Assembly (NCBI GenBank): GCA_020851655.1
Contig: JADZCI010000118.1
Location: forward strand, 1 to 46,730
Source of the DNA: Bryobacterales bacterium
Lineage (GTDB): Bacteria; Acidobacteriota; Terriglobia; Bryobacterales; Bryobacteraceae
DNA: 46,730 bases
Direction of reading: 5' to 3'
The position numbers and the translations under genes are program-made. The first letter of the stretch is position 1, and every line of letters begins with the position of its first letter. This document shows positions 25,099 through 36,016 of the stretch, piece after piece. Below the pieces are notes generated by a model. That model was not told the DNA's origin. It made no database searches and saw only the letters and a program-made list of their open reading frames with translations.

Positions 25099-25758
25099 AT
25101 GAGTCTGCGCATCAACGACGAAGCCCCCGACTTCACGGCGGAAACCACTCAAGGGCCCATTCGCTTTCACGAGTGGATTGGCGATAAATGGGCCATTTTG
25201 TTCTCTCACCCGAAGGACTTTACGCCAGTCTGCACCACCGAACTGGGCTACATGGCCGGATTGGACAAGGAATTTGCCAAGCGGAATTGCAAGATCATTG
25301 GTCTGAGCGTCGATCCTGTCGGGAGCCATGCGAAATGGGCGGACGACATCGAGGAGACTCAGGGCCACAAAGTGAACTACCCCATGATTGGGGACCCCGA
25401 ACTCAAGGTCGCCAAGCTCTACGACATGCTTCCCGCCGATGCCGGAAGCACATCGGAGGGCCGCACCGCCGCCAACAACGCCACCGTGCGCACCGTCTTT
25501 ATCATTGGCCCGGACAAGAAAATCAAGCTCATGCTGATCTATCCGATGAACACGGGGCGCAATTTCAACGAGGTCCTGCGCTGCCTCGATTCCATCCAGT
25601 TAACCGCTTCGCACCAGGTAGCCACACCCGTCAACTGGACGCCCGGAGGCGATGTCATTATTCCCCCGGCGGTCTCGGACGATGAGGCGCGCAAGAAATA
25701 CCCCGCGGGCTGGAAAACGCTCAAGCCATACCTGCGTTTGATTTCCCAGCCCAAGTAG
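25099..25758 (+). CDS. 1-Cys peroxiredoxin (Prx6 group)
   Basis: The product has 219 residues from the ATG at 25099, ten bases after GAGAGGAG. The peroxidatic site is HPKDFTPVCTTE with C45. The C-terminal extension includes TPVNWTPGGDVIIPP, characteristic of the Prx6 group, and no resolving Cys in the usual place was seen, consistent with a 1-Cys mechanism. It reduces hydrogen peroxide and organic hydroperoxides in the cytosol. It lies 92 nt after the mannonate-dehydratase-like gene and is probably independently transcribed. Confidence 0.93.
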   Translation: MSLRINDEAPDFTAETTQGPIRFHEWIGDKWAILFSHPKDFTPVCTTELGYMAGLDKEFAKRNCKIIGLSVDPVGSHAKWADDIEETQGHKVNYPMIGDPELKVAKLYDMLPADAGSTSEGRTAANNATVRTVFIIGPDKKIKLMLIYPMNTGRNFNEVLRCLDSIQLTASHQVATPVNWTPGGDVIIPPAVSDDEARKKYPAGWKTLKPYLRLISQPK

Positions 25759-25770
25759 CCACGGAACCAC

Positions 25771-25804
25771 AATAAAAACCGCCCTGCACACGGGCCGGGC
25801 GGTT
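25771..25804 (-). terminator. Rho-independent terminator of the radical SAM gene
   Basis: An 8-bp stem AACCGCCC/GGGCGGTT (25777-25784 with 25797-25804) and a 12-nt loop are followed on the minus strand by TTTTTATT. It lies 30 nt after the radical SAM stop, and could also act weakly for the peroxiredoxin gene on the plus strand. Confidence 0.8.
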
Positions 25805-25833
25805 GATGACGATTCAGGTTCGAGGCGAGGCGG

Positions 25834-27933
25834 TTAGTCGCCGAAGGCGCCGACCTCTTCGTTCTTTTCTTCTGGCTTAGCCGCGGGAGCAATGCCGCTG
25901 ATTGAAACCAGGTCAGTCTCGGGTTCCTTGAGAACGTGCTTCTTGTACAGCTTCATCATCCGCTCGTTCTCGTCGGACTGCATCCGCTTGAGCTTTTCGT
26001 CGCGGGCGCGCATCTTCTCTTCGCGCGCCGTTTTGGCGATGCCCAGCTTGTCGAGGTCGTGCTGAACTTCGTTGGTAACGATGTCCTGGCGGAGCAACAG
26101 CCGGTGCTCCTTGGAGGACATGTTCACGTCCTTGCCGCCGGCGAAGATCTCGTGGCGGCCATTCTTCTCGTACCACTTGGTGAGACTGGCCGTCATGTGC
26201 ATCTTTTCGACGATGTTCCGCCAGCCCACGCCGGTGTTGTAAGCGCAGAAGCTGATCTCACCTTCCTGCGTGGCATATGGAATGATGCACTGCTCGGTGC
26301 GCCGGAAATCGTAATTAAACAGATCCTGGAACCACATTCCGGCGATAAACAGGAAGTTCCAACGGTCCGCGCGCCGCAGGTCAATGTCTTTTGCGGTACG
26401 GTCGATCTTCACCGATCCGTAGCTCTTCCCGGTGGCGCCGAAGGTCTTGTCGAACTTCTTCATCAGGTCGGCCAGTTTGAAGTGCTTGGGCGCCTGGAAC
26501 GGATCATAGTTGCGCATCAGCGCCAGGCCCATGCCCAACACGGACAGGAACCTGCCGCGCGCCGCATCGTTGACCCTGGCGATATCCCTTGCCAGGCGGT
26601 CGCCGTTGAGGAAGCGGGTCACCGGCACGGCTTCCCTGGTTTCCTTGTCGACCATGATGGCCATGCCGATTCCGCAGTTCGGATGGCAGCCGCAGGAAAG
26701 CTGGCCCCACTCGGCCTGTGGCCCGTGGACCAGGTCCGCCCAATCGCTGAACGTCGACATGAACGAAATCGGATACCAGTCGCGCTTGGGTTCCCCGATT
26801 CCGGTTTGATTCTTCACGTCATGGGCGAGGTGGGACAACGTGTACCGCTGAGCCGTACGCCGCTCATCTGTCACCGCCTCGTCACGTCCCGTGAAGGAAA
26901 CCGGCTGGAAGCTGAGGAAGGAGATCTTGCGAGGGTTGTCCAGCGCAAACTGGACGATGCGCCCGACCTGCTCGTTGTTAATGCCATTGACGATGGTCGT
27001 CACCGGAACGATATCGACGCCCGCGGACCAGAGGTTCTCGATCGCGCGCAGTTTCACGTCAAAGAGATTGCCCACGGCGCGGTGCGAATTCGCAGCGTTT
27101 CCGATACCGTCGAACTGGAGGTAGGCGTAGCGCAAGCCGGCTTCGGCCGCCTGCTGGGCGTATTCCTTGCTCTTGGCGAACTCGATACCGTTGGTCGCGG
27201 CCTGAACCGAGTTATAACCGACCTTCTTGCAATACCGGACGGCATCGAGGAAGTACGGCGACATGGTCGGCTCGCCGCCCGAAAACTGAACCGACATCTG
27301 GCGGTGCGGCTTGATCCTGAGCGCATTGTCCAACATCGTCTTGATGTCTTCCCAACTCAACTCATGGACGAAACCAACCTGGTTGGCATCCATGAAGCAC
27401 GGGTCGCACATCATGTTGCAGCGGTTGGTCAGGTCGATGGTGAGAACCGAACCGCGTCCATGCGTGATCGTCGAGGAGCCATGCTTGTGCAGATCCGAAT
27501 CGTTGTGCGCGCGGATGTCGCGTCCGGGGAAGACCTCCTCGAGGTGCTTGAAGAACTCCGCATCAATCGACATCACATCTTCAAAGCGGCCGTGCTTGGG
27601 ACATTCCTTCACCATCAGGATCCGGCCGTCGCGCTCGATGATTTGGGCCTTGATCTCGCCCGGCTTGTCGTTGATGAGAACCGCGACGTCCTTCTTGCCG
27701 TCGAGGATCTCCTGCCGGACTTCCGGTATGCACTTCGGGCAGAGTGAATCGGTCGTGCGAGGCCAGCCCAGCTTCGGCTTCATCTTCTCGTACGACTTCA
27801 GGAGCGGCTTATCCGACCATTTGGGCGTGAACGAAGGGTTCTGTTTGATTTGATTCAGCGAGTCGAAAACGGTCCAGGCGGCATTGGCGGTGACCGTAAG
27901 GGCCTTCTCCACGAACTTAATGGCTTTGGGCAT
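25834..27933 (-). CDS. Radical SAM protein resembling the tetraether (membrane-spanning) lipid synthase Tes family
   Basis: The product has 699 residues from the ATG at 27933, preceded by AGGAG. An N-terminal metal-binding module has CPKC (65-68) and ECPKHGRFED (C111), a rubredoxin-like pattern. The radical SAM motif C172-x3-C176-x2-C179 lies in LTNRCNMMCDPCFMDAN, followed by SGGEP. Further cysteines at 414, 416 and 420 (CGCHPNC), 549 (EQC) and 563 (FCAYN) suggest additional Fe-S clusters. This order (N-terminal CPxC...CPxHG, core CxxxCxxC, later CxC...C and FCAYN) recalls archaeal Tes, which joins lipid tails into tetraethers; Acidobacteriota are known makers of iso-diabolic acid and branched tetraethers. 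The last 120 residues are charged and helical. It is flanked by its own terminator. Confidence 0.7.
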   Translation of the reverse strand: MPKAIKFVEKALTVTANAAWTVFDSLNQIKQNPSFTPKWSDKPLLKSYEKMKPKLGWPRTTDSLCPKCIPEVRQEILDGKKDVAVLINDKPGEIKAQIIERDGRILMVKECPKHGRFEDVMSIDAEFFKHLEEVFPGRDIRAHNDSDLHKHGSSTITHGRGSVLTIDLTNRCNMMCDPCFMDANQVGFVHELSWEDIKTMLDNALRIKPHRQMSVQFSGGEPTMSPYFLDAVRYCKKVGYNSVQAATNGIEFAKSKEYAQQAAEAGLRYAYLQFDGIGNAANSHRAVGNLFDVKLRAIENLWSAGVDIVPVTTIVNGINNEQVGRIVQFALDNPRKISFLSFQPVSFTGRDEAVTDERRTAQRYTLSHLAHDVKNQTGIGEPKRDWYPISFMSTFSDWADLVHGPQAEWGQLSCGCHPNCGIGMAIMVDKETREAVPVTRFLNGDRLARDIARVNDAARGRFLSVLGMGLALMRNYDPFQAPKHFKLADLMKKFDKTFGATGKSYGSVKIDRTAKDIDLRRADRWNFLFIAGMWFQDLFNYDFRRTEQCIIPYATQEGEISFCAYNTGVGWRNIVEKMHMTASLTKWYEKNGRHEIFAGGKDVNMSSKEHRLLLRQDIVTNEVQHDLDKLGIAKTAREEKMRARDEKLKRMQSDENERMMKLYKKHVLKEPETDLVSISGIAPAAKPEEKNEEVGAFGD

Positions 27934-28166
27934 ATTGATAGGGTTCTCCTCTGCTTAAACCAGAGCTAGTCTTCTGACTGGTCATCGTATCCCACACCTG
28001 GAAGGGGCCGCCATGGGAAACCATTGAAACGGCTGCATTGAGCATTGAATGGCGATTTGTGGGATTGAATGGGGATCCTGTTCTTTTTGTTGGAGTTCCC
28101 AGAAACGTCTCAATCCCGCACGTGGTTGGCGAACAATTAGAGAAACTCAGACTGAATCCGAGGCCC
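27934..28166. other. Intergenic region upstream of the radical SAM gene
   Basis: This is 233 nt between two minus-strand genes, of lower GC content than the neighbours. It must hold the radical SAM promoter; AGGAG lies just before the start. Two small inverted repeats occur near 27950-27985 (CTCTG/CAGAG and AGTC/GACT). I saw no RNA gene, clear terminator or coding stretch. Confidence 0.35.
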
Positions 28167-29705
28167 TCACGTCACTGGCGCCGGGTTGAACAAAGCCAGT
28201 GGATTGTCGAGTTTCCAGCGTTCGGCACAAGCCCTGTTGCGGCCGCTGGCAGTGTCCAGAATCAACCGCACGAGTTCCCATCCCATCTGCTCGAGTGTCG
28301 ACTCACCGGAGGCCACGCGGCCCGCGTCAAGGTCGATCAGGTCGGGCCAGCGACGGGCTAAGGCGGTTCGCGAAGAAATCTTGATCACCGGGACCGCGCC
28401 GAGGCCATACGGGGTTCCTTCGCCCGTTGTGAACACGTGAACGTTCATCCCGGCCGCTGTCTGCAAGGTTCCGCAGATGAAATCGCTGGCCGGGGTTGCG
28501 GCGAAAACGAGACCTTTGGCGGAGACCCGCTCACCGGGGCCGGCGACATGGGTGAGAGCCGACGTCCCCGACTTGGCTACCGATCCCAGGGCCTTCTCGA
28601 CAATGTTGGAGAGTCCGCCGCGCTTGTTGCCGGGAGTGGGATTGGCGCTGCGGTCAGCCGATCCGCGGCGCAAATACTCGTCGAACCACGCCATTTCGCG
28701 CAGCAGCGCGCGGCCCACTTCCACCGTTGCCGCGCGTGGACCAAGCAGGTGAACCGCATCCCGCACCTCGGTCACCTCGGAAAACATCACCGTCGCGCCG
28801 GCGCGGACCAACAAGTCAGCCGCGTGTCCGACCACTGGGTTGGCGGTCACTCCCGAGAACGCATCGCTTCCACCGCACTGCACGCCGACATTCAGCAACG
28901 ATGCCGGACAGGGCACACGCTGGCGGCGGCTCAGGCGCTCGATGCGTTTTTCCGCCAGGCGCATGATGGCGGCGACCATGTCGCCGAATCCCCGGTACTC
29001 CTCGTCCTGCAATCGCACCACCCAGGGTTCGCCGCTGAGCACCGGAAGCGGGCTACCTTCGGGAAACAGGCGCGACGGCGGCAGTTTCTCGCAGCCCAAA
29101 CTGACCACCAGCGGTTCGCTTGAGATGTTCGGGTTCAGGCTCAGGTTACGAAGCGTCCGAATTGGAATTTCGGCATCCGGCGCGTCGATGGCGACGCCGC
29201 ACCCGTAGGCGTGCGCCAGCGCCATGACGCCATCCACTCCGGGGTAATGCGGAAGGATCTCATCGCGTATCCTGCGCACGGCGAATTCCACCGTCGGGGC
29301 GACGCACTGCACAGTAGTTGTGATGGCCAGGATGTTGCGTGTGCCGGCGGCGCCATCAGGATTGGGGTATCCGTCGAATTCGAGCCCGCCGATTGACGCG
29401 CCTGCCGGCGGCGCGGCGGTCGCCAGGGCGACCTGATCGAGCGCGGGAGGCGCGGGCAACTCGACAAATTCCTCACGCACCCATGCGCCCGCATTGATGT
29501 CCCGCCCGGCCAAACCGATCACTTCACCGTACCGGCGGATAGGCTGCCCTTTTGGGATGGGTTCGAGCGCGACCTTATGCGCCTCGCGAACGGGTTCAGC
29601 CAGGACCAGGCCGTCCGGGAACGCAGTCCCCGCTTTGAGGCCGCCCTCGTTGACGACGATGGCGACGTTGTCGCGGGGATGGATCCGGACGTAGCGCGGC
29701 GTCAT
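28167..29705 (-). CDS. garD: Galactarate dehydratase (GarD)
   Basis: The product has 512 residues and follows Escherichia coli GarD almost from end to end: [20 protein letters not shown] near the N-terminus, [93 protein letters not shown] and the closing [10 protein letters not shown]. The enzyme dehydrates galactarate to 5-keto-4-deoxyglucarate in the cytosol. Its start overlaps the garR stop by four bases (29702-29705), so the two genes form an operon in the order garR-garD. The 2-keto-3-deoxyglucarate aldolase GarL, which connects them biochemically, is not next to them. Confidence 0.93.
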   Translation of the reverse strand: MTPRYVRIHPRDNVAIVVNEGGLKAGTAFPDGLVLAEPVREAHKVALEPIPKGQPIRRYGEVIGLAGRDINAGAWVREEFVELPAPPALDQVALATAAPPAGASIGGLEFDGYPNPDGAAGTRNILAITTTVQCVAPTVEFAVRRIRDEILPHYPGVDGVMALAHAYGCGVAIDAPDAEIPIRTLRNLSLNPNISSEPLVVSLGCEKLPPSRLFPEGSPLPVLSGEPWVVRLQDEEYRGFGDMVAAIMRLAEKRIERLSRRQRVPCPASLLNVGVQCGGSDAFSGVTANPVVGHAADLLVRAGATVMFSEVTEVRDAVHLLGPRAATVEVGRALLREMAWFDEYLRRGSADRSANPTPGNKRGGLSNIVEKALGSVAKSGTSALTHVAGPGERVSAKGLVFAATPASDFICGTLQTAAGMNVHVFTTGEGTPYGLGAVPVIKISSRTALARRWPDLIDLDAGRVASGESTLEQMGWELVRLILDTASGRNRACAERWKLDNPLALFNPAPVT

Positions 29706-30592
29706 GCCGGCTTGCGTGCCGCCGTCTGGGCCATGTCCTCGATAAGGGTCACGATGGCCGAGTGGTCGAGATCGCCGTGGCCGTGATTCATGAGCGACAC
29801 CAGCATCTGCTGAACCAGGCTGGTGAACGGCAACGCGACTTTCAACGATTCAGCGGCCAGCAGGGCGTTGCGCAAGTCTTTCTGGTGCAGGCGTATGCGG
29901 AACCCCGGCTTGAAGTTTCCGCTGATCACCATGGGCGCCTTGGCGTTCAACACGGCGCTGCCGGCCAGACCGCCTTTGACAGCGTTGAACACGACCTCGG
30001 GATCGAGCCCGGCTTTAGTGGCCAGAACCAAAGCCTCGCCCATGGCGGCGATGTTGCAGGCGACCATGATCTGGTTCGCGAGTTTGGTGACGTTGCCGGC
30101 TCCCACGGCGCCGGTGAGGATCGCGCTGGAGCCCATCGACTGAAACAGCGGCAACACTCTGTCGAAGGCGCTCTTTTCGCCGCCTACCATGATCGCCAGT
30201 GTGCCATCCACGGCTTTCGGCTCTCCGCCGCTCACCGGGGCGTCGAGGAATTGAACGCCGGCCTTTTGGCAGGCCGCTCCAACTTTTTGGGCGGCTAGCG
30301 GACTGATGGAACTCATGTCTACGATCACGGCGCCGGGCGTGGCGCCCGCCAGCACGCCGCCGGGTCCCAATACGGCTGCCTCGACGTCCGGCCCGTCGGG
30401 AAGCATGGTGATTGTGATTTCCGAAGCGGCCGCGGCAGCCTGCGCTCCCGCCGCCGCCGTGGCGCCCGCGCGCGCCATTTCTTCCACCGCCTCTGGGACA
30501 ATGTCATAAACAGACAAATGATGCCCGGCCTTGATCAAGTTCCGGCACATCGGCTTGCCCATGATTCCCAGTCCGACAAATCCAACTTTCAT
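29702..30592 (-). CDS. garR: Tartronate semialdehyde (2-hydroxy-3-oxopropionate) reductase GarR
   Basis: The product has 296 residues of the beta-hydroxyacid dehydrogenase family: [20 protein letters not shown] (NAD(P) site), [18 protein letters not shown] (substrate loop), [17 protein letters not shown] (catalytic Lys) and [15 protein letters not shown]. It reduces tartronate semialdehyde to D-glycerate, the last step of galactarate/glucarate breakdown. Start ATG at 30592 has GGAG six bases upstream. The overlap with garD and the matching pathway make the specific assignment likely, although paralogues acting on other beta-hydroxyacids are common. It is divergent from queG. Confidence 0.88.
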   Translation of the reverse strand: MKVGFVGLGIMGKPMCRNLIKAGHHLSVYDIVPEAVEEMARAGATAAAGAQAAAAASEITITMLPDGPDVEAAVLGPGGVLAGATPGAVIVDMSSISPLAAQKVGAACQKAGVQFLDAPVSGGEPKAVDGTLAIMVGGEKSAFDRVLPLFQSMGSSAILTGAVGAGNVTKLANQIMVACNIAAMGEALVLATKAGLDPEVVFNAVKGGLAGSAVLNAKAPMVISGNFKPGFRIRLHQKDLRNALLAAESLKVALPFTSLVQQMLVSLMNHGHGDLDHSAIVTLIEDMAQTAARKPA

Positions 30593-30609
30593 AGAAGCTC
30601 CGTTCCAGC

Positions 30610-31680
30610 GTGAGAAATGAAGTGCCAGCTTATCGCAGGCGCACTGAACAGTTTATAAGTTTGGCGCAGGAGTGCGGCTTCGATCTGTGCGGGGTGGCTG
30701 CGGTAGGGGAGATCTCCGAATACCACTTCTTTGAAGAGTGGGTGAGGGCGGGGATGGCGGGTCAAATGCGTTACCTGACCGACCACCGCGCTGCCTTGCG
30801 CCGGGATGCGCGATTGTTGCTACCGTCGGCTGTTTCGGTGCTGTGCGCCGGCAAGGTGTATCGAACTCAGGAAAACCCCGGCGGCGGCGCCGGCAAGGGC
30901 CGCGTTTCATCCTACGCCTGGGGCGGCGACTATCACGATTGGATGCGGCGGCATCTCGAGATGCTCGTTGGGCGCCTGAAGGACGAGTGGGGCGAGTTTG
31001 AATCGAAGGTCTGCGTGGATACCGCGCCGCTCCTGGAGCGAGCCATCGCACGGTCGGCCGGGCTGGGCTGGATCGGACGGAATATGTGCCTGATCAATGA
31101 GAGGATCGGGTCGTGGTTCTTTCTGGGCGAGATTCTGGCTTCGGTCAGCATGGCGGCGTCCAATCCACCGCCCGGCCGCTGCGGAACGTGCCGGCGGTGT
31201 ATTGACGCCTGTCCGACTCAAGCGCTCGTTCCAACGCGGGAGTCTGATGGGCCGGGTTACGCGCTGGACTCGCGAAAGTGCATCTCATACCTGACCATTG
31301 AACTGCGCGGCGAGATTCCGCCAGACCTTCGCGCCGCGATGGGAGATCATTTATTTGGGTGCGATATCTGTCAGGACGTGTGTCCCTGGAACTCAAAATC
31401 TCCGATGGCGCTGGAACCGGAATTTCAGCCGCGGCATGCTTTTCCGGACCTGGAGGAATCCGCTGCCTTGACTCCGGAAGAATTCCGCGAGCGCTATCGC
31501 GGCAGTCCGGTATGGCGCGCCAAGCACGAGGGCTTCCTGCGCAATGTTGCGGTGGCGATGGGAAACAGCGGCGATCCCCGCTACGTCCCAGCCCTGCGGA
31601 CCCTGGCCGCGCAGGGCGGTCCCGTGGTTGGCGAGCATGCCGAATGGGCGCTTTCGCGTTTATCCTCGTCCACCTTCTGA
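30610..31680 (+). CDS. queG: Epoxyqueuosine reductase QueG
   Basis: The product is about 356 residues. Features: GFDLCGVAA near the N-terminus; the DTAPLLERA segment with its catalytic-region Asp; two ferredoxin-type [4Fe-4S] motifs (CGTCRRCIDACPTQAL and CDICQDVCPWN); and a short HEAT-like C-terminal part. QueG is a cobalamin-dependent enzyme that reduces epoxyqueuosine to queuosine in tRNA. GTG at 30610 is the assigned start; a GTG at 30622 is also possible. Only 17 nt separate it from divergent garR, so its promoter probably overlaps garR coding sequence. The 3' end overlaps the TPR gene by 37 nt. Confidence 0.93.
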   Translation: MRNEVPAYRRRTEQFISLAQECGFDLCGVAAVGEISEYHFFEEWVRAGMAGQMRYLTDHRAALRRDARLLLPSAVSVLCAGKVYRTQENPGGGAGKGRVSSYAWGGDYHDWMRRHLEMLVGRLKDEWGEFESKVCVDTAPLLERAIARSAGLGWIGRNMCLINERIGSWFFLGEILASVSMAASNPPPGRCGTCRRCIDACPTQALVPTRESDGPGYALDSRKCISYLTIELRGEIPPDLRAAMGDHLFGCDICQDVCPWNSKSPMALEPEFQPRHAFPDLEESAALTPEEFRERYRGSPVWRAKHEGFLRNVAVAMGNSGDPRYVPALRTLAAQGGPVVGEHAEWALSRLSSSTF

Positions 31681-32819
31681 CTCCGGCTTCGGCGCGCGAT
31701 CTCGCCGCGCGCGGACTCGACCACTTCTACAACCTCGAGTTTCCGGAGGCGCTCGATGCGTTCCGCGAGTACAGGCGCGAGGATCCGGACGATCCCGAGC
31801 GGCAGAACCTGGTTGCGCAAACTGTGCTCTTCAATCTGATGCTGCGCAATGGCGCGCTCGAAAGCGAGCTTGTCACCGGAAACAACCCATTCCTGCGTAG
31901 ACCCAAGATGGATCCCACGCCCGAGGAGTCCAAGGAATTCAACGAGTCCATCCGGAAGGCGGTCGAACTGTCCCAGGCGCGCCTGGATCGCAATCCCCGG
32001 GACACCAAAGCCCTCTATGCGATGAGCGTCGCCATTGCGCTCCGTGGCAACTACCGTTTCCTCGTCACGAAAGACTGGCTCGATGCCCTGAGAGACATCA
32101 CGGCGGCGCGTAAGCTGGACAACCGCATCACGGAGATTGATCCGTCGAATATCGACGCGAGACTGTTGCAGGGGGTGCACGACTACGTAGTCGGCAGCCT
32201 GCCCTGGGGTTACCGCATCCTGGGCTTCCTGGCGGGATTCCACGGGGACCGTGACGAAGGCATCCGGACCGTCCGCCTGGTGGCGGAAAAAGGTGTGCGC
32301 AATGCGACCGACGCCAAGATCATTCTTTGCGCCATATACCGCCGGGAACATCGCCCGGGCGACGCCGTTCCAATTGTTCTCGATTTACTCAAGCGCTACC
32401 CACGGAACTACCTGTTTCTGCTCGAACTCTCACAGATGTACGCCGATTTGGGAGACAAGGAGCGAGCGCTCGCCGCGCTGGACCGGGTCGCTGAGCTGAA
32501 ACGCTCCGGCGCGCCCGGATACCGGAATCTCCCGCCGGAACGCATCGATTTCGCGCGCGGCAATCTGCTTTTCTGGTACAACGACCTGGACGACGCCATC
32601 GTTTACCTGAGCAAGTCGGCCGCCAAGGCACACGACCTCGACCCGCATTCCGGCGTTCTCAGTTTCCTTCGCCTGGGGCAATGCTTCGACCTCAAAGGCG
32701 AGCGAAAGCAGGCCATCGAGGCCTACCGCAAAGCCATCGCTTTCGCACCCCGGTCCGACGCGGCGGGCGAAAGCCGCAAGTACCTCTCATCGCCCTACAA
32801 GCGTCCAAAACAATCCTGA
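31644..32819 (+). CDS. Exported tetratricopeptide-repeat protein
   Basis: The product has 391 residues from the ATG at 31644, which gives a signal peptide (MGAFAFILVHLLTPASA); earlier in-frame starts would run through queG. The body is helical with TPR-like pairs, for example NYLFLLELSQMYADLGDKER, then ALAALDRVAEL and LRLGQCFDLKGERKQAIEAY. The function is unknown; periplasmic TPR proteins usually act as scaffolds. It overlaps queG by 37 nt, so its translation may depend on queG. Confidence 0.8.
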   Translation: MGAFAFILVHLLTPASARDLAARGLDHFYNLEFPEALDAFREYRREDPDDPERQNLVAQTVLFNLMLRNGALESELVTGNNPFLRRPKMDPTPEESKEFNESIRKAVELSQARLDRNPRDTKALYAMSVAIALRGNYRFLVTKDWLDALRDITAARKLDNRITEIDPSNIDARLLQGVHDYVVGSLPWGYRILGFLAGFHGDRDEGIRTVRLVAEKGVRNATDAKIILCAIYRREHRPGDAVPIVLDLLKRYPRNYLFLLELSQMYADLGDKERALAALDRVAELKRSGAPGYRNLPPERIDFARGNLLFWYNDLDDAIVYLSKSAAKAHDLDPHSGVLSFLRLGQCFDLKGERKQAIEAYRKAIAFAPRSDAAGESRKYLSSPYKRPKQS

Positions 32820-32888
32820 GACGAAGAGTGATAGTCTCTGGGCTAATGGTCCGCGCCTCTTGTGGCGCGCCGAAAATTGAGGAGAGAC

Positions 32889-33296
32889 ATGTTCAAAGAA
32901 TTTAAGGAATTCGTCAAGCGAGGCAGCGTGATGGACCTCGCGGTCGGGGTGATCATTGGCGGCGCCTTCGGCAAAATTGTGTCTTCAGCCACGGACGATC
33001 TCATCATGCCTGTGTTGAGCGTCTTCACGGGCAAGATCGATTTCTCCAACCTGTTCATCGCACTGAACGGGGAGAAGTACGCGACGCTGGCCGACGCCAA
33101 GAAAGCGACCGCCGTGGTTGCTTATGGCAACGCGATCAACGCGGTGATCAACTTCGTGATCATCGCGTTTGTCATCTTCATCCTGGTCAGGTGGGTAAAC
33201 CGCATCCTGCCGCCGCCAGTCGCTGCGCCCGCTGGTCCGTCACCGACGGAGACGCTGCTGGCCGAGATTCGCGACCTGCTGAAGAAGCGGCCGTAA
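32889..33296 (+). CDS. mscL: Large-conductance mechanosensitive channel MscL
   Basis: The product has 135 residues from the ATG at 32889, with GGAGAG upstream. The signature MFKEFKEFVKRGSVMDLAVG opens the protein, followed by VIIGGAFGKIVSS (first transmembrane helix, gate region), a periplasmic loop, a second helix (FVIIAFVIFILVRW) and a C-terminal helical bundle (LLAEIRDLLKKR). It is an inner-membrane pentamer that opens under hypo-osmotic tension. A hairpin terminator follows. Confidence 0.96.
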   Translation: MFKEFKEFVKRGSVMDLAVGVIIGGAFGKIVSSATDDLIMPVLSVFTGKIDFSNLFIALNGEKYATLADAKKATAVVAYGNAINAVINFVIIAFVIFILVRWVNRILPPPVAAPAGPSPTETLLAEIRDLLKKRP

Positions 33297-33309
33297 GGTA
33301 GCGTTTTGG

Positions 33310-33343
33310 AGCGTGGCGGAGTGCCGTCCGCTACGCTTTCTTC
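33310..33343 (+). terminator. Rho-independent terminator after mscL
   Basis: An 11-bp stem (33310-33320 with 33327-33337, one G-T wobble, loop GTGCCG) is followed by TTCTTC. It overlaps the last codons of the convergent GlsB-family gene. Confidence 0.6.
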
Positions 33344-33573
33344 AGCTTCCGCAAAATCCAAATCAGCAGTACCGCGCCGATGGTAGCGACGACCAGCCGT
33401 CCGATCAGGCCGTAAGCCGCGAGCCCGAGCAGGCTGAAAACAAATCCGCCCAAGCCGGCGCCGATCACCCCGATGATCAGGTCACCCCAGAGCCCGTAAC
33501 CGCCACCTTTCATGATCCGGCCCGCTAACCAACCCGCGGCAATCCCGATCAAACAGAACCAGAGCAGATCCAT
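33331..33573 (-). CDS. GlsB/YeaQ/YmgE-family small membrane protein
   Basis: The product has 80 residues with three glycine-rich membrane helices. WFCLIGIAAGWLAGRIMKGG, then GDLIIGVIGAGLGGFVF, is the hallmark of the family once annotated as transglycosylase-associated. The ATG at 33573 has GGAGG eight bases upstream; longer in-frame starts would lack the conserved N-terminus. The family is induced by general stress in several bacteria, but its function is not known. Confidence 0.9.
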   Translation of the reverse strand: MDLLWFCLIGIAAGWLAGRIMKGGGYGLWGDLIIGVIGAGLGGFVFSLLGLAAYGLIGRLVVATIGAVLLIWILRKLKKA

Positions 33574-33649
33574 GATGTGTCCTCCATCGAAGGCAGCCTG
33601 TACTCGGCGCCTAGCTGTTGAGGTTACAACAGAATAGCCGAGGAGTGGC

Positions 33650-34377
33650 CTATTTCGGCGCCAAGGCCGCCGCGATCGCCCGCTCGGCCAGCGGCGCCAT
33701 CTTTTCGTAGCCCGCATCATTCGGGATGAGGCCGTCCGCGGTCAGTTCCCTGTTCATGGAACGGCCTTCCACGAGTACCGAATAGTAGTCCAGGTACGCT
33801 GAGCCGGAGTGTGCAGCGTAATCCTTGAGCCAGCGGTTGATCCCCAGGATCTTTCCCACGGGCCGCTGTCGCGACAAATTGCGATAGCAATCGCACACCG
33901 GCGTCACCGATGACAGGACCACAGCCACGCCGTTGTACTTGGCCAGTTCCACCATCGACATGAAATTCTCCGCCATCGTCCCTTCGCTGGATGGTCCCAT
34001 GACGCTGGCGATGTCGTTCGTTCCCGCTTGAATGACAACCACCTTGGGTTTGAGGCCGATCACATCCTGGCGGAAGCGCACGAGCATCTGGGCCGTCGTC
34101 TGGCGCGCGATCCCGCGGTTGAAATACGGCTTGCCGAGAAAGAACTTCGCGCTCCCCGTCCCCCAATTCTCCGTAATCTCGTCACCGAGAAAAACTACCC
34201 GCGACTCGCCTGGGCGCAGCTTGACCTCGGTGTCGTCGCTGCCGTAGCGGGTCAGCCCGCCCCAATCGAGCAGGATCCGCCGGTACGCTTCGTTCTCCCG
34301 CTCCAATTGTTCACGCGTAAGCGGCGGCTGTTGGGCCAGCACGGGCAGCATCAGGACGAAAACGGCTAGCGCCGGTT

Positions 34378-34381
<4 letters not shown>
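33650..34381 (-). CDS. Exported SGNH/GDSL-fold protein lacking the catalytic Ser and His
   Basis: The product has 243 residues with a signal peptide (about 1-16). The SGNH layout is plain: block [13 protein letters not shown] (65-73), block [11 protein letters not shown] (Gly90), block [10 protein letters not shown] (N122) and block [11 protein letters not shown] (216-225). However, the block I Ser of GDS is Glu (E68, codon GAG) and the block V His of DxxH is Ile (I219), so the Ser-His pair needed for esterase activity is absent while the oxyanion Gly and Asn remain. A binding or otherwise altered role is inferred. The ATG overlaps the stop of the upstream propeller gene (34378-34381), coupling the two. 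Confidence 0.85.
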
Positions 34382-35928
<1,547 letters not shown>

Positions 35929-36016
35929 TTCCCGACACTATAACCCAACTGACAGGGCAACCGGTGTTCGGGATATCATCGAGGATTCTACATTTGACGC
36001 AGAGAGGGTGCAATTC

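Noticed and set aside
25936..27747. A 603-codon open frame antisense to the radical SAM gene
   Set aside because: It has no recognisable motif, lies fully inside a gene with clear Fe-S motifs, and reflects high GC content.
28038..28361. Short plus-strand frame in the gap before garD
   Set aside because: It has no ribosome site and runs into the antisense of garD; the first part shows no family.
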